64,000 nt of DNA from Streptomyces iakyrus (lineage in GTDB: Bacteria > Actinomycetota > Actinomycetes > Streptomycetales > Streptomycetaceae): contig NZ_JNXI01000030.1 of the NCBI RefSeq assembly GCF_000717055.1, positions 62,001 to 126,000 on the forward strand, in the 5' to 3' direction. A program made the translations under genes and the position numbers. Under the pieces are notes generated by a model. That model made no database searches, had not been told where the DNA came from, and saw only the letters and a program-made list of their open reading frames with translations. This document shows, piece after piece, positions 9,097 through 16,577 of the stretch (position 1 is its first letter; every line of letters begins with the position of its first letter).

Positions 9097-9155
9097 AGCC
9101 AGGGGTAAGCCTCAACGACCCCACCGGTACGAGCACCACGAGGGAGCACGACATC

Positions 9156-9670
9156 GTGAGCGAGTCGACCGCCGTCCTGCTCATCGGGATCACCGGCTCC
9201 GGCAAGACGCACCTTGCACAGGCCCTCTCCGCGAGGGGCGTTGTCCGTCTCAGCGTTGACGAGGAGGTTCACCGCCTCCACGGCCGGTACGGCGTCGACT
9301 ACCCCGAGCATGAATATTTCGAGCGCGAGGCACCCACGGTCGAAACCGTACGAGCGCAGCTTACGGAGCTGCTGCGCGTCGGCCGGTCCATCGTCCTCGA
9401 CCACGGCCTCTGGCGTCGTTCCGATCGCGATGAGTGGAAGAAGACCGTCCGGGCCGTGGGAGGACGCCCACTGCTCGTCTACCTGCCAGCGTCCAAGGAG
9501 TCCCTCCTGCGGCGCCTCGCCGCACGCAACCAGCGTCGAGACGCCATGCCTTGACCGTCACTCCCGAAGCCTTGGACGACTTCTTCGCTCGGTTCGAACC
9601 GCCTACCGCGGATGAAGACGCAGTCAGCTACAACGGTGACGTAGAGGTCATCCGCTCCATGGTGCGATGA
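9156..9670 (+). pseudogene. P-loop kinase (AAA_33 type), frameshifted near its 3' end
   Basis: GTG start at 9156. The P-loop GITGSGKT lies at about residues 11-18, and LDHGLWRR fits the DxG/W motif of predicted small-molecule kinases. At 9545-9550 the frame runs into a stop after RRDAMP. Adding one base restores the family's expected RRDANALTVTPEAL and the remaining 40 residues up to the stop at 9670. A one-base deletion, real or a sequencing error, is therefore likely. The restored C-terminus overlaps the convergent amidase stop by 23 bases. As the last gene of the operon it could phosphorylate the product or confer self-protection; this is inference. Confidence 0.72.
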
Positions 9671-11096
9671 CGCCCTCGGCCGTCCCTCCGAGCAGGAGCG
9701 CCAGTTGCTCGGCCATCACGAGCAGGGTCCGGTCCGAATAGGCCGGTCCTACGAGCTGCACACCGATCGGGAGGCCGTCGGCGCCGTGCGCAATAGGCGT
9801 GACCAGGCTGGGCAGACCGACGTGGCTGGTGAGGTTGGCCCAGCCGGTCTGGTCGAAGAAGCTCCGTTCGACGCCGTCGACCGTGAGAGAACGGCTCCCG
9901 GCCGGGATCGCCGCGGTGGGAGCGGCGGGCGTAATGAGGACGTCGTACTGATCGTCGGCGAAGAACCGGTGCCACGTCTGCTGGAGCCGGAGGCGCTCCT
10001 CGTTGGCGCGGAGCCATGCGCGGTGTGTCTGCGTGCGGTGGCGGAGGATGGCGGCCCGTGGGCTCGCGTCGTCCGTGTGCAGGTCACGGGCGGCGGCGAG
10101 TTCGGCCGCGCCGGCGGCATCGTCGGTGGCGGCCGTCGTGGTGGCGTGGAGGAGCTGCTCGAAGAGGCGGAGGGATTCGGCGAAGCCGACCGACCCCGCG
10201 GTGCGGTGGACACTGGCGCCGGCGGAGGCGAGTGTCCCTTCGAGGGCGGCGACAGCATCGGCGATGTTGCGGTCGACGGGGCAGCTCGCGTCGTCGGCCC
10301 ACACCGCCACGCGGAGCTGGCCGATCGGGCGCTGCGCCGTGGGCAGCGTGACGCTCCAGGGGTTGTTCTCGTCGGGTGACGGTGTCGTCAGTGCGGCGAG
10401 GAGCAGGTCGAGGTCGCGGGGATCGCGGGCCAGAGGGCCGGGGGTGACCATGTCGCTGCTGGTGATCCATCCCGGCGGACGGGGGATGTGGCCGCGGGCT
10501 GGGATGAGTCCGTGGGTGGGCCGCAGGCCGTAGACGCCGCAGTAGTGGGCGGGAAGCCGCAGGGAGCCGGCGAGGTCGCTGCCGAGGTCGGCGGGGGTCA
10601 GGTGTGCGGCGACTGCTGCGGCGGGGCCGCCGGAGGAGCCGCCGGTGGTGCGCTTGGGGTCGTGCGGGTTGAGCGTGGGGCCGAACAGGACGTTGTCGGT
10701 GTGCAGGTCCTGGCAGTACGCCGGGGTGTTGGTCTTGCCCATGATGACAGCACCTTGGTGGCGGAGCCGGGCGACCGCATCGGCGTCGCGTGCGGGGACG
10801 TGGTCGGCGAGGTCTTCGGCCCCGCTGGTGGTGCGCAAGCCGGCCGTCTCGAAGCTGTCCTTGATCGTGAGGGGAAGGCCGTTGAGGACGCCGGTGCTCT
10901 CGCTGCGGGCACGGCGTTCGTCGGCTGCGTGCGCGGCGGCTCGGGCCGCGCTGTCGTCGCGCGTGACGATGGCGTTGATCTGGCTGGCGTCTATCTGGGC
11001 GAGGTGCAGGTCGAGCAGTTCGCGGCTGGAGATCTCGCCGCGGTCCAGGGCTCGGAGCTGGACGTGGGCGGGCTGGTGGGTGAGGTCGTTCGTCAT
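9648..11096 (-). CDS. amidase-signature family amidase
   Basis: 482 residues. The amidase-signature triad is present: Lys79 in LTIKDS, the cis-Ser in GGSSGGP (about 154-155), and the nucleophile Ser178 in GSDLAGSLRLPA. The family hydrolyses carboxamides and related substrates. The ATG overlaps the stop of the membrane-protein gene upstream (ATGA), so it is the last member of the operon led by the XRE regulator. It ends convergently with the kinase gene. The substrate is unknown; an indoleacetamide- or glutamyl-type amide cannot be told apart by eye. Confidence 0.9.
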   Translation of the reverse strand: MTNDLTHQPAHVQLRALDRGEISSRELLDLHLAQIDASQINAIVTRDDSAARAAAHAADERRARSESTGVLNGLPLTIKDSFETAGLRTTSGAEDLADHVPARDADAVARLRHQGAVIMGKTNTPAYCQDLHTDNVLFGPTLNPHDPKRTTGGSSGGPAAAVAAHLTPADLGSDLAGSLRLPAHYCGVYGLRPTHGLIPARGHIPRPPGWITSSDMVTPGPLARDPRDLDLLLAALTTPSPDENNPWSVTLPTAQRPIGQLRVAVWADDASCPVDRNIADAVAALEGTLASAGASVHRTAGSVGFAESLRLFEQLLHATTTAATDDAAGAAELAAARDLHTDDASPRAAILRHRTQTHRAWLRANEERLRLQQTWHRFFADDQYDVLITPAAPTAAIPAGSRSLTVDGVERSFFDQTGWANLTSHVGLPSLVTPIAHGADGLPIGVQLVGPAYSDRTLLVMAEQLALLLGGTAEGVIAPWSG

Positions 11097-12301
11097 GCGG
11101 AGACTCGCTCAAGGTGGGGGGCTCGTGCGGGCTGGCGGGGTAGGTGGCGCGCGACGTCGAGGAGAGCGTCGATGTCGTCCGTGGGCCTGGTGGTCTGGCG
11201 TTCGAAGTCGGCGAACTCGGTGAGCTGGTCGGGCTCCGGGCGGGCGCCGGCGGCCCTGGCGGCGATTCCGGCGAGGATCTGGTCCGCCGTGACGGCCGCG
11301 GACAGATCCTTTCCGTGAAGCCCTCGGGCCTGGTGACGGGCTTCGCTGGCCTCGCGGACGGCGGCGTCGAGGTACTGGCGGATCACGAACCGGCCGTCCC
11401 GGATCTCGACTGCTCGGCGGTAGAGCCGGATCGAGATGCGGCGGAAGTGGCGCCTCTGGGCCGGGGCGACCCTGTCGATCGGCAGCTCGATCTCGGGCGC
11501 CTCGCTGTAGAAGGCCAGCCACAGGGGGCGCAGGCCGTAGTAGCTGCGGTACTGCTTGATCCGGTACCGGACGCTCTGGGCCTGGTCGCTGATGGTGGGC
11601 ACGAGCCAGCCGATCAGCGTGAGCATGGCGCCGACATCGCCGCAGGTCCAGGCGAAGCCCTCCCATTCTGTTAGGGAGGTGTTGAAGGCGCCGGCGATCA
11701 CGTTGCCGATGCGGACGGCACTGTATCCGAGGGTGACGGTCGCACCGAGGGCGACGATCCGCAGGCCGACGCGGACGGACCCGCGAATGCTGCGGCGGGC
11801 CAGGCGCCAGCAGGCCCGGGCGAGGAAGACTTCGCCGATGGTGTAGGCCGTGACGTACAGGGTGAGGTACGCGGCGTACCAGTCGTCGTGCGCGTAGGAG
11901 AGCGTGAAGTCGATTGGGTGCGGCGCGTTGGGCGTCAGCAGGGCGAACAGCACCAGCAGCCCGGCGATCACCGCGAAGCCGGCCCAGAGCCAGCGGCGAC
12001 TGCGCCGGCGGGCTACGTCGGGCGGGGATCCCCAGTAGGTGAGGACCGCCTGTTGGCAGACCAGGAGCGCGACCACGCAGCCCTGCGCGAGGGGCACGGA
12101 GATGTTGACGGTGCCGAGCACGCGGTCGAGGTAGTTCCACATCGGCGTGATGGAGAACAGGAACGAGAGCCCTGACAGCAGGAAGACAGCGGCCAGCGCG
12201 GCGGAGGCGGGGTCGCGGCGCCGGGTGGGCACGTCCCGCAGGAGGCAGAGGAAGCCGAGCGTCGCGACGACGAGGCTGATCGGGTGGAGTAGGTCCTTCA
12301 C
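11093..12301 (-). CDS. MAB_1171c-like integral membrane protein
   Basis: 402 residues with about seven hydrophobic segments in the first 230 residues (starting LLHPISLVVATLGFLCLL), followed by a charged cytoplasmic tail containing YYGLRPLWLAFYSEAPEI. This layout and motif fit the MAB_1171c-like family of actinobacterial membrane proteins, which usually sits beside an XRE regulator and an ImmA-type protein, as here. The GTG start overlaps the protease-like gene's stop (GTGA). Its function in these operons is not established; transport or signalling are both possible. Confidence 0.75.
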   Translation of the reverse strand: MKDLLHPISLVVATLGFLCLLRDVPTRRRDPASAALAAVFLLSGLSFLFSITPMWNYLDRVLGTVNISVPLAQGCVVALLVCQQAVLTYWGSPPDVARRRSRRWLWAGFAVIAGLLVLFALLTPNAPHPIDFTLSYAHDDWYAAYLTLYVTAYTIGEVFLARACWRLARRSIRGSVRVGLRIVALGATVTLGYSAVRIGNVIAGAFNTSLTEWEGFAWTCGDVGAMLTLIGWLVPTISDQAQSVRYRIKQYRSYYGLRPLWLAFYSEAPEIELPIDRVAPAQRRHFRRISIRLYRRAVEIRDGRFVIRQYLDAAVREASEARHQARGLHGKDLSAAVTADQILAGIAARAAGARPEPDQLTEFADFERQTTRPTDDIDALLDVARHLPRQPARAPHLERVSA

Positions 12302-12810
12302 GGCCGGGCCTCCCGTCGGCGCAGCAGCGTGTGCGTCACACGATCCTGTACTTCATCCCCGGACGACTCGTCGCTGCGCAACCACCGGTCGATGATCCGG
12401 CGCTGGAGCAGCGATGCCAGAAGTTCGGTGTCTCGCTCCTCGTCCTCGTCGTACTTTGTGCGCCCCAACATCATCTGCACAGTGGCCGGGTCCACGCTGG
12501 TGATGAAGGCCGGAGCCAGCGCGGAGACCGGTCGGTTCTCGTGGTGGCCGAGCAGTAGGTGGCTGAACTCGTGGGCGATGATGTGGTCCTGGTGCAGGAC
12601 GCTGGTCCACGGGTCGTAGAAAACGTGGACGGCACTCTCTGTAACGGCACATGCCCCGCACACCGAGGGCGCCTGCTCCCGGGGCTCTAGGACCACCGTC
12701 CGTCCCGTGCGGCGAGAGACCTCGTCGCTGAGGTCGCGGATATTGGTGACGTGCGGGAGCTTCAGCTCGGCCAAGAGGTCAGGCCGGCGCAGCCTACGTG
12801 CAGACCACAT
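12298..12810 (-). CDS. ImmA/IrrE-type zinc metallopeptidase-like protein
   Basis: 170 residues with the zinc-protease motif HEFSH at residues 80-84, followed by LLLGHH. Proteins of the ImmA/IrrE family cleave or de-repress a partner XRE regulator, classically to trigger mobile-element or stress genes. The XRE regulator is the next gene upstream, 37 bases away, matching that pairing. A CxxC (CGAC) at about 51-54 may add structural stability. The N-terminus is rather short before the protease core, but the start ATG is the only good one. Confidence 0.82.
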   Translation of the reverse strand: MWSARRLRRPDLLAELKLPHVTNIRDLSDEVSRRTGRTVVLEPREQAPSVCGACAVTESAVHVFYDPWTSVLHQDHIIAHEFSHLLLGHHENRPVSALAPAFITSVDPATVQMMLGRTKYDEDEERDTELLASLLQRRIIDRWLRSDESSGDEVQDRVTHTLLRRREARP

Positions 12811-12847
12811 TGCTTTCCTTGATCATTTACTACTGAACTGCGGCCGT

Positions 12848-13264
12848 TTACGCGCCAGTTGAGGGCGGCAACCCCTCGGATTTTCGTACGCTCTCAACGA
12901 TCCCCAGGACGGCATCCTTTCCGTCTGCGGAGACGTCGGACAGGCGAAGAAGAACGTTCTTGATCTTCGCGTCGCGAAGTAGCGCGAGCAACTCAAGTTC
13001 CTGCACGGTCTTTTCGGCGACAGCATCGTCGAACCAATAGGCGGGATCCACGCCGAAGAACCCTGCGAGCGCTTCGAGATGACGCTTCGTCGGGTTATCG
13101 CGCTGCCCGGTCCGCAAGAGCCACAGGTACTGCCCCGACAGCTTGCCCAGCCCTCGCTTCTCCATCAGTTCGGCCACTTCAGCGTTGCTGTAAGGGCCGC
13201 GATCGGGCGGGTGCACAGTGTCGAACAGGCGGTTTAGGCGATCCATGAGCCCCTTGGGGCTCAC
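12848..13264 (-). CDS. XRE-family transcriptional regulator
   Basis: 138 residues from the GTG at 13264 (another GTG at 13279 would add five). The N-terminal helix-turn-helix reads PYSNAEVAELMEKRG... SGQYLWLLRTGQRDNPTKRHLEALAGFFGVDPAYWFDD in two parts, a typical XRE pattern. An eight-codon ORF, MKEWPKVR, has the ribosome site GGAAAGG and its stop overlaps the GTG at 13264, so the regulator could be translated by coupling from a leader peptide. It likely controls its own operon (protease-like, membrane protein, amidase). The divergent region up to 14166 should hold the promoters. Confidence 0.85.
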   Translation of the reverse strand: MSPKGLMDRLNRLFDTVHPPDRGPYSNAEVAELMEKRGLGKLSGQYLWLLRTGQRDNPTKRHLEALAGFFGVDPAYWFDDAVAEKTVQELELLALLRDAKIKNVLLRLSDVSADGKDAVLGIVESVRKSEGLPPSTGA

Positions 13265-14166
13265 CTGACCTTCGGCCACTCTTTCATGATCCTTTCCAGT
13301 GCGGGCTTCCTCGCAACTCGAGCCACCCTACCCCGCCATAAACACCAGTTTGACGCGCTGATCACACGTATGGAAAGTTCTTCCCCACCAGCACGTTTCC
13401 GTGTGGCGCGTACCGCCTGCTTCAGGTCGACCTGTCCGTTTCTGCCGACAGGAGTACGTCGGGCGACGTGGCGCAAGCCACATTCGCCCAGCGACAAGTC
13501 ACGTCTGGCAGGCCGTATTTGATCTTCGACCGGAAAGCGCGGAGGCGACCGTGGAAACACCTCATCCACATCGCATTTCCGTTGTGGGGAATAGCAGACT
13601 CCCGCTCCAATTCGGACACAATGGCACGCTCTCGGCGTACGGGGCAACCGCGGCAACGGTGCGCTTCGATGCGAGGACGGACCCCGCCAGGCCCTGTGCG
13701 GACGGCTGCGGCACAGGACTGTTCGGCGACTCTCTGCAACCAGTACAGAATTTAAGAACCAAGTCTGGATCTTGACACCGGTCCGTGCGTATGTTCGTCG
13801 TCCCCGGGCAGCCCGCCTGCGGCGACGAACGTGAGGAGACCGCGAGCACGGAGTGGACCGCGAAGGTCCGCAAACAGCGACGGCGCCCGAGAGCGGTAAC
13901 TCACGGACGCCGAACGCTAAGCGGCATACCCGCCCCGGCAAGGGCGGAGATTGCCCACCATCACCACGCTGAGTCCTTCCGAGGGGCGCGTCAGCGTGGC
14001 AACACTGCAAAGGGGAGTATCGCATGCCTCCTGCCCTGCGCAAAAGGCCCTTGCGCCTGGCCTGCGCGGCAGCCACCACCGCCTCGGCGCCTCAGTGCCC
14101 CGAGCCGGACCGCACCACCGTGGCTCCGGCGAGCAGCCGGACCCGCCCGCTCGTCTGGAGCGGCCG
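13265..14166. other. long non-coding region between divergent operons
   Basis: About 900 bases with no convincing gene on either strand; the open frames present are low-complexity antisense pairs. It must contain the promoter for the XRE operon on the minus strand and for the plasmid-type regulator gene at 14167 on the plus strand. TTGACA occurs at 13772-13777, but no matching -10 hexamer lies 16-18 bases downstream, so I do not call a promoter. A plasmid replication origin or control site could sit here. Confidence 0.4.
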
Positions 14167-15060
14167 ATGAGCAGCGAAGCCCGCGAGTGGGTGTGGGAGC
14201 ACAGCTCCAGCCGAGGGGCCGCGCGCCTGGTCCTGCTGTCGATCGCCGACCGGGTGGCCGACGAGCAGTGCATCTCCTGGGCCTCGCTGTCCAGCCTGGC
14301 CAAGCGGACCCGCGCCTCGGTCTCCACGGTGCGCGAAGCCGTCGAGCGCCTGCTCCTGGCCGGCGAGCTGGAACAGCTCGATGACCTCGTCGGCCCGCAG
14401 CGCAGCACGGTCTACCGCCTGCCTCTCGCCGCCGAAGTGGTCGCCGCCCAGCGCGATCAGCAGGAGCAGGAAGACAGCGACACAGCAGCAAACGAGCCCG
14501 CGGGCCCCGCGAAGCTTCGGCTCTCGGCTCTGCGGCGGTACGGAATCCGCCCGCGTGAGGTGCCGGAATCCCCCGCGAGGGTCCGGAATCCGGCAGTACC
14601 GGAAACCGGCAGGTCGAGGCGGAAACCGACACAGCGACGTACCGGCCACCGGCACAGCGATGTACCGGCTACCGGCACACAGAACCGTAGTGAACCTGAT
14701 TTGAACCGGAGGTACAGCAGTAGTGGTGCTGCCGTCCTCCCGGCTGCCGAGTGGCAGGTCGACTCCGCCACCCACACCTGGGCCCGCCAGCAGGGACACC
14801 TCGATCGCCTCGGCGAGCAGGGCCTGCGGGCCGCCGACGCGAAGTGGCGTGCACACCGGGCGGGCCATGCTCCGAGGGCGGCGGAAGCCTGGGCTGCCGA
14901 CTGGCGCTCCTGGGTCGCCCGGGAGCACGCTCCCAGCCGACCGAACCTCTACGCCGTGCCCGGCAAGAACACCGCCGTACCGGGGGGCATGACGCGGACG
15001 GAGGCCCACACCGCCGCCCTGCTTGCCGCCCTCGACGAGCCGACCGGAACGGAGGGCTGA
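14167..15060 (+). CDS. helix-turn-helix protein, possible replication or control protein of the element
   Basis: 297 residues. Residues 1-75 form a winged-helix-type domain (SLSSLAKRTRASVSTVREAVERLLLAGELEQLDD), as in replication initiators and control proteins of Streptomyces plasmids and integrative elements. The middle, about 120-185, is basic and low-complexity and coincides with a tandem DNA repeat. The C-terminus is Trp/Ala-rich (WARQQGHLDRLGEQGLRAAD, WRSWVAREHA). The ATG was chosen because the HTH begins 25 residues later and no earlier start has a ribosome site. The next gene starts three bases after the stop. Initiator versus regulator cannot be settled from sequence alone. Confidence 0.65.
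   Translation: MSSEAREWVWEHSSSRGAARLVLLSIADRVADEQCISWASLSSLAKRTRASVSTVREAVERLLLAGELEQLDDLVGPQRSTVYRLPLAAEVVAAQRDQQEQEDSDTAANEPAGPAKLRLSALRRYGIRPREVPESPARVRNPAVPETGRSRRKPTQRRTGHRHSDVPATGTQNRSEPDLNRRYSSSGAAVLPAAEWQVDSATHTWARQQGHLDRLGEQGLRAADAKWRAHRAGHAPRAAEAWAADWRSWVAREHAPSRPNLYAVPGKNTAVPGGMTRTEAHTAALLAALDEPTGTEG
14631..14676 (+). repeat. iteron-like tandem repeat, 23-bp unit twice
   Basis: Two directly adjacent copies of a 23-bp unit (14631-14653 and 14654-14676) beginning ACAGCGA and ending CCGGC differ at only two positions. A weaker third relative with CAGTACCGGAAACCGGC lies just upstream at 14614-14630. The repeats sit inside the coding region of the HTH protein, encoding RHSDVPATG-like peptides. 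Repeats of 20-22 bp inside or next to rep genes act as iterons in many plasmids; that role here is inference. Confidence 0.6.
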
Positions 15061-15062
15061 CC

Positions 15063-15779
15063 GTGGACCGCCGCGAAATCGCAGCCCTGCTGGCCTACAT
15101 CGGCCGACTCGACCCCCGCACCATCCGCACCGACCAAGGCGAGGCGCGCGACCAGCTCGCCCAGTGGCACGAGCTGCTCGGCGACGTGCCGATGGCCACC
15201 CCGCACGGCTGGGACGTCCGCGTCGCCGCCCGCCAGCACATCCGCACCTCGCCGTACCAGATCCTGCCCGCGGACGTGGCCCGCCCCTGGGAGAGCTACC
15301 GGCGCGACCGCCTGGCGAGGCACTCCGATCCCACGCCGTCCGTCGACCCGGACGACCAGGCCGCCTGGACCGCAGAGCTGGCCGGCACCCGCCGCGCCGT
15401 CGCCGCCGGCACCGCCCAGCCCGCGCAGGCCCGAGCAATCACCAGCGGTCGCGACGGAGTCGACCCGAAGCTGGAGGCGCGGCTGCGGGAGATCGGCTCC
15501 TGCATACCGCCCGCCGCCCGAGCAGCCCTCGCGCCCTACCGACCCGCCCGCGCAGCCCGTGAGGCCGATGTCGCGCAGGGACTGCCCGATGCCCTGAGCG
15601 TGCGGTGCGAGTGGTGCCTGGCCCAGCCCGGCGAACCATGCCGCCGCCGAAGGATCGGCCCCGACGGCGGAGCCCGCGGAACCGCCCCGCGCGCCACCCC
15701 GCACCCCGGCCGCCTCAACCTCGCCACCGCCCAGCAGGCCCAGCACACCGAGCAGGCCCAGCAGCCCGCCCTGGCCTGA
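15063..15779 (+). CDS. mobile-element protein with C-terminal zinc-finger-like motif
   Basis: 238 residues, GTG start three bases after the preceding stop. The N-terminal half is helical (REIAALLAYIGRLDPRTI, SYQILPADVARPWESYRRDRL). Near residues 180-215 the pattern RCEWCLAQPGEPCRRRR followed by HPGR resembles the small CxxC...C...H zinc-binding motif common in actinobacterial phage and plasmid proteins. The tail is Gln/Ala-rich. It probably binds nucleic acid and is part of the element's control module. Confidence 0.6.
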   Translation: MDRREIAALLAYIGRLDPRTIRTDQGEARDQLAQWHELLGDVPMATPHGWDVRVAARQHIRTSPYQILPADVARPWESYRRDRLARHSDPTPSVDPDDQAAWTAELAGTRRAVAAGTAQPAQARAITSGRDGVDPKLEARLREIGSCIPPAARAALAPYRPARAAREADVAQGLPDALSVRCEWCLAQPGEPCRRRRIGPDGGARGTAPRATPHPGRLNLATAQQAQHTEQAQQPALA

Positions 15780-15935
15780 CCGGCGCACCCGGCGCGTGCA
15801 CCCCGTCCGCTGCACCGCCACCCGACACGTCCCGCATCGGCTGCGACGCACGCCCCACGCGCAGCCAGCACCCGACGCCGCACCCGCCGAGCACCGCCCT
15901 AGCCGGCCGCCGCGGCAGCACATCGGAGACCCGCC

Positions 15936-16577
15936 TTGCGCCACATCACCACCCACGACGCGCCGGCCACCGGCCTGCGCGGCATCGCAGACACCAGCTG
16001 GCACGCCCGCGCAGCGTGCCACGGCATGGACGTCGAAGACGCCGACGCCGTGTTCTTCCCCGGGCCCCGGGACCACGAGGAGATCGCAGAGGCGAAGGAG
16101 CTGTGCGGCTGGTGCCCCGTACGCCGCGAGTGCCTGGACTTCGCCCTGGAGAACGTCCTCAAGGAGGGCGTCTGGGGCGGCCTCACCGAAGCCGAGCGGC
16201 GCCCGCTGCACGACGGACTGCACCAGCGCCTGGACTACCGGCGCGTGACCGCCTTCTTCCAGGGACGCGCCGTGCACCTGACCGAGGCCGAGCGGCAGGT
16301 CGTCATCGACCACGCCTACGTCCGGGGCTGGCAGCCCGACCGGCTCGCCGCCGCCCTGCAGATCAGCCACAAGCACGCCCGAGACCTGATCCGGCAAGCC
16401 GCCAACAAGGTCCTCGACCGCGACCGTAACTACGGCGTGCCCCGCCCCAAGAAGAAGCGGAAGAAGACCTCCAAGACCAAGGGCACCCCCGCGTCCGCAG
16501 CTCCCGTCACGCAGCAGCCGGCAGGCCGCCCGGCGGCGTCGCCCCCGACGCACGCCCCTCTCGGAAAGGCAGCATGA
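15936..16577 (+). CDS. WhiB-family transcription factor
   Basis: 213 residues from a TTG with GGAGA nine bases upstream. The four WhiB cysteines are present: Cys28, Cys57, Cys60 and Cys66 in the pattern AAC...CGWC...C, followed by the conserved GVWGG turn at 78-82. These bind a 4Fe-4S cluster and the protein contacts sigma factor region 4. After the WhiB core comes a second helical part (LAAALQISHKHARDLIRQAA) that looks like an extra helix-turn-helix, and a very basic tail KKKRKKTSKTK, making it about twice the usual length. It is likely a regulator of conjugation genes. Confidence 0.88.
   Translation: MRHITTHDAPATGLRGIADTSWHARAACHGMDVEDADAVFFPGPRDHEEIAEAKELCGWCPVRRECLDFALENVLKEGVWGGLTEAERRPLHDGLHQRLDYRRVTAFFQGRAVHLTEAERQVVIDHAYVRGWQPDRLAAALQISHKHARDLIRQAANKVLDRDRNYGVPRPKKKRKKTSKTKGTPASAAPVTQQPAGRPAASPPTHAPLGKAA

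Noticed and set aside
13772..13800. TTGACA as a promoter -35 element
   Set aside because: No acceptable -10 hexamer lies at the correct distance.
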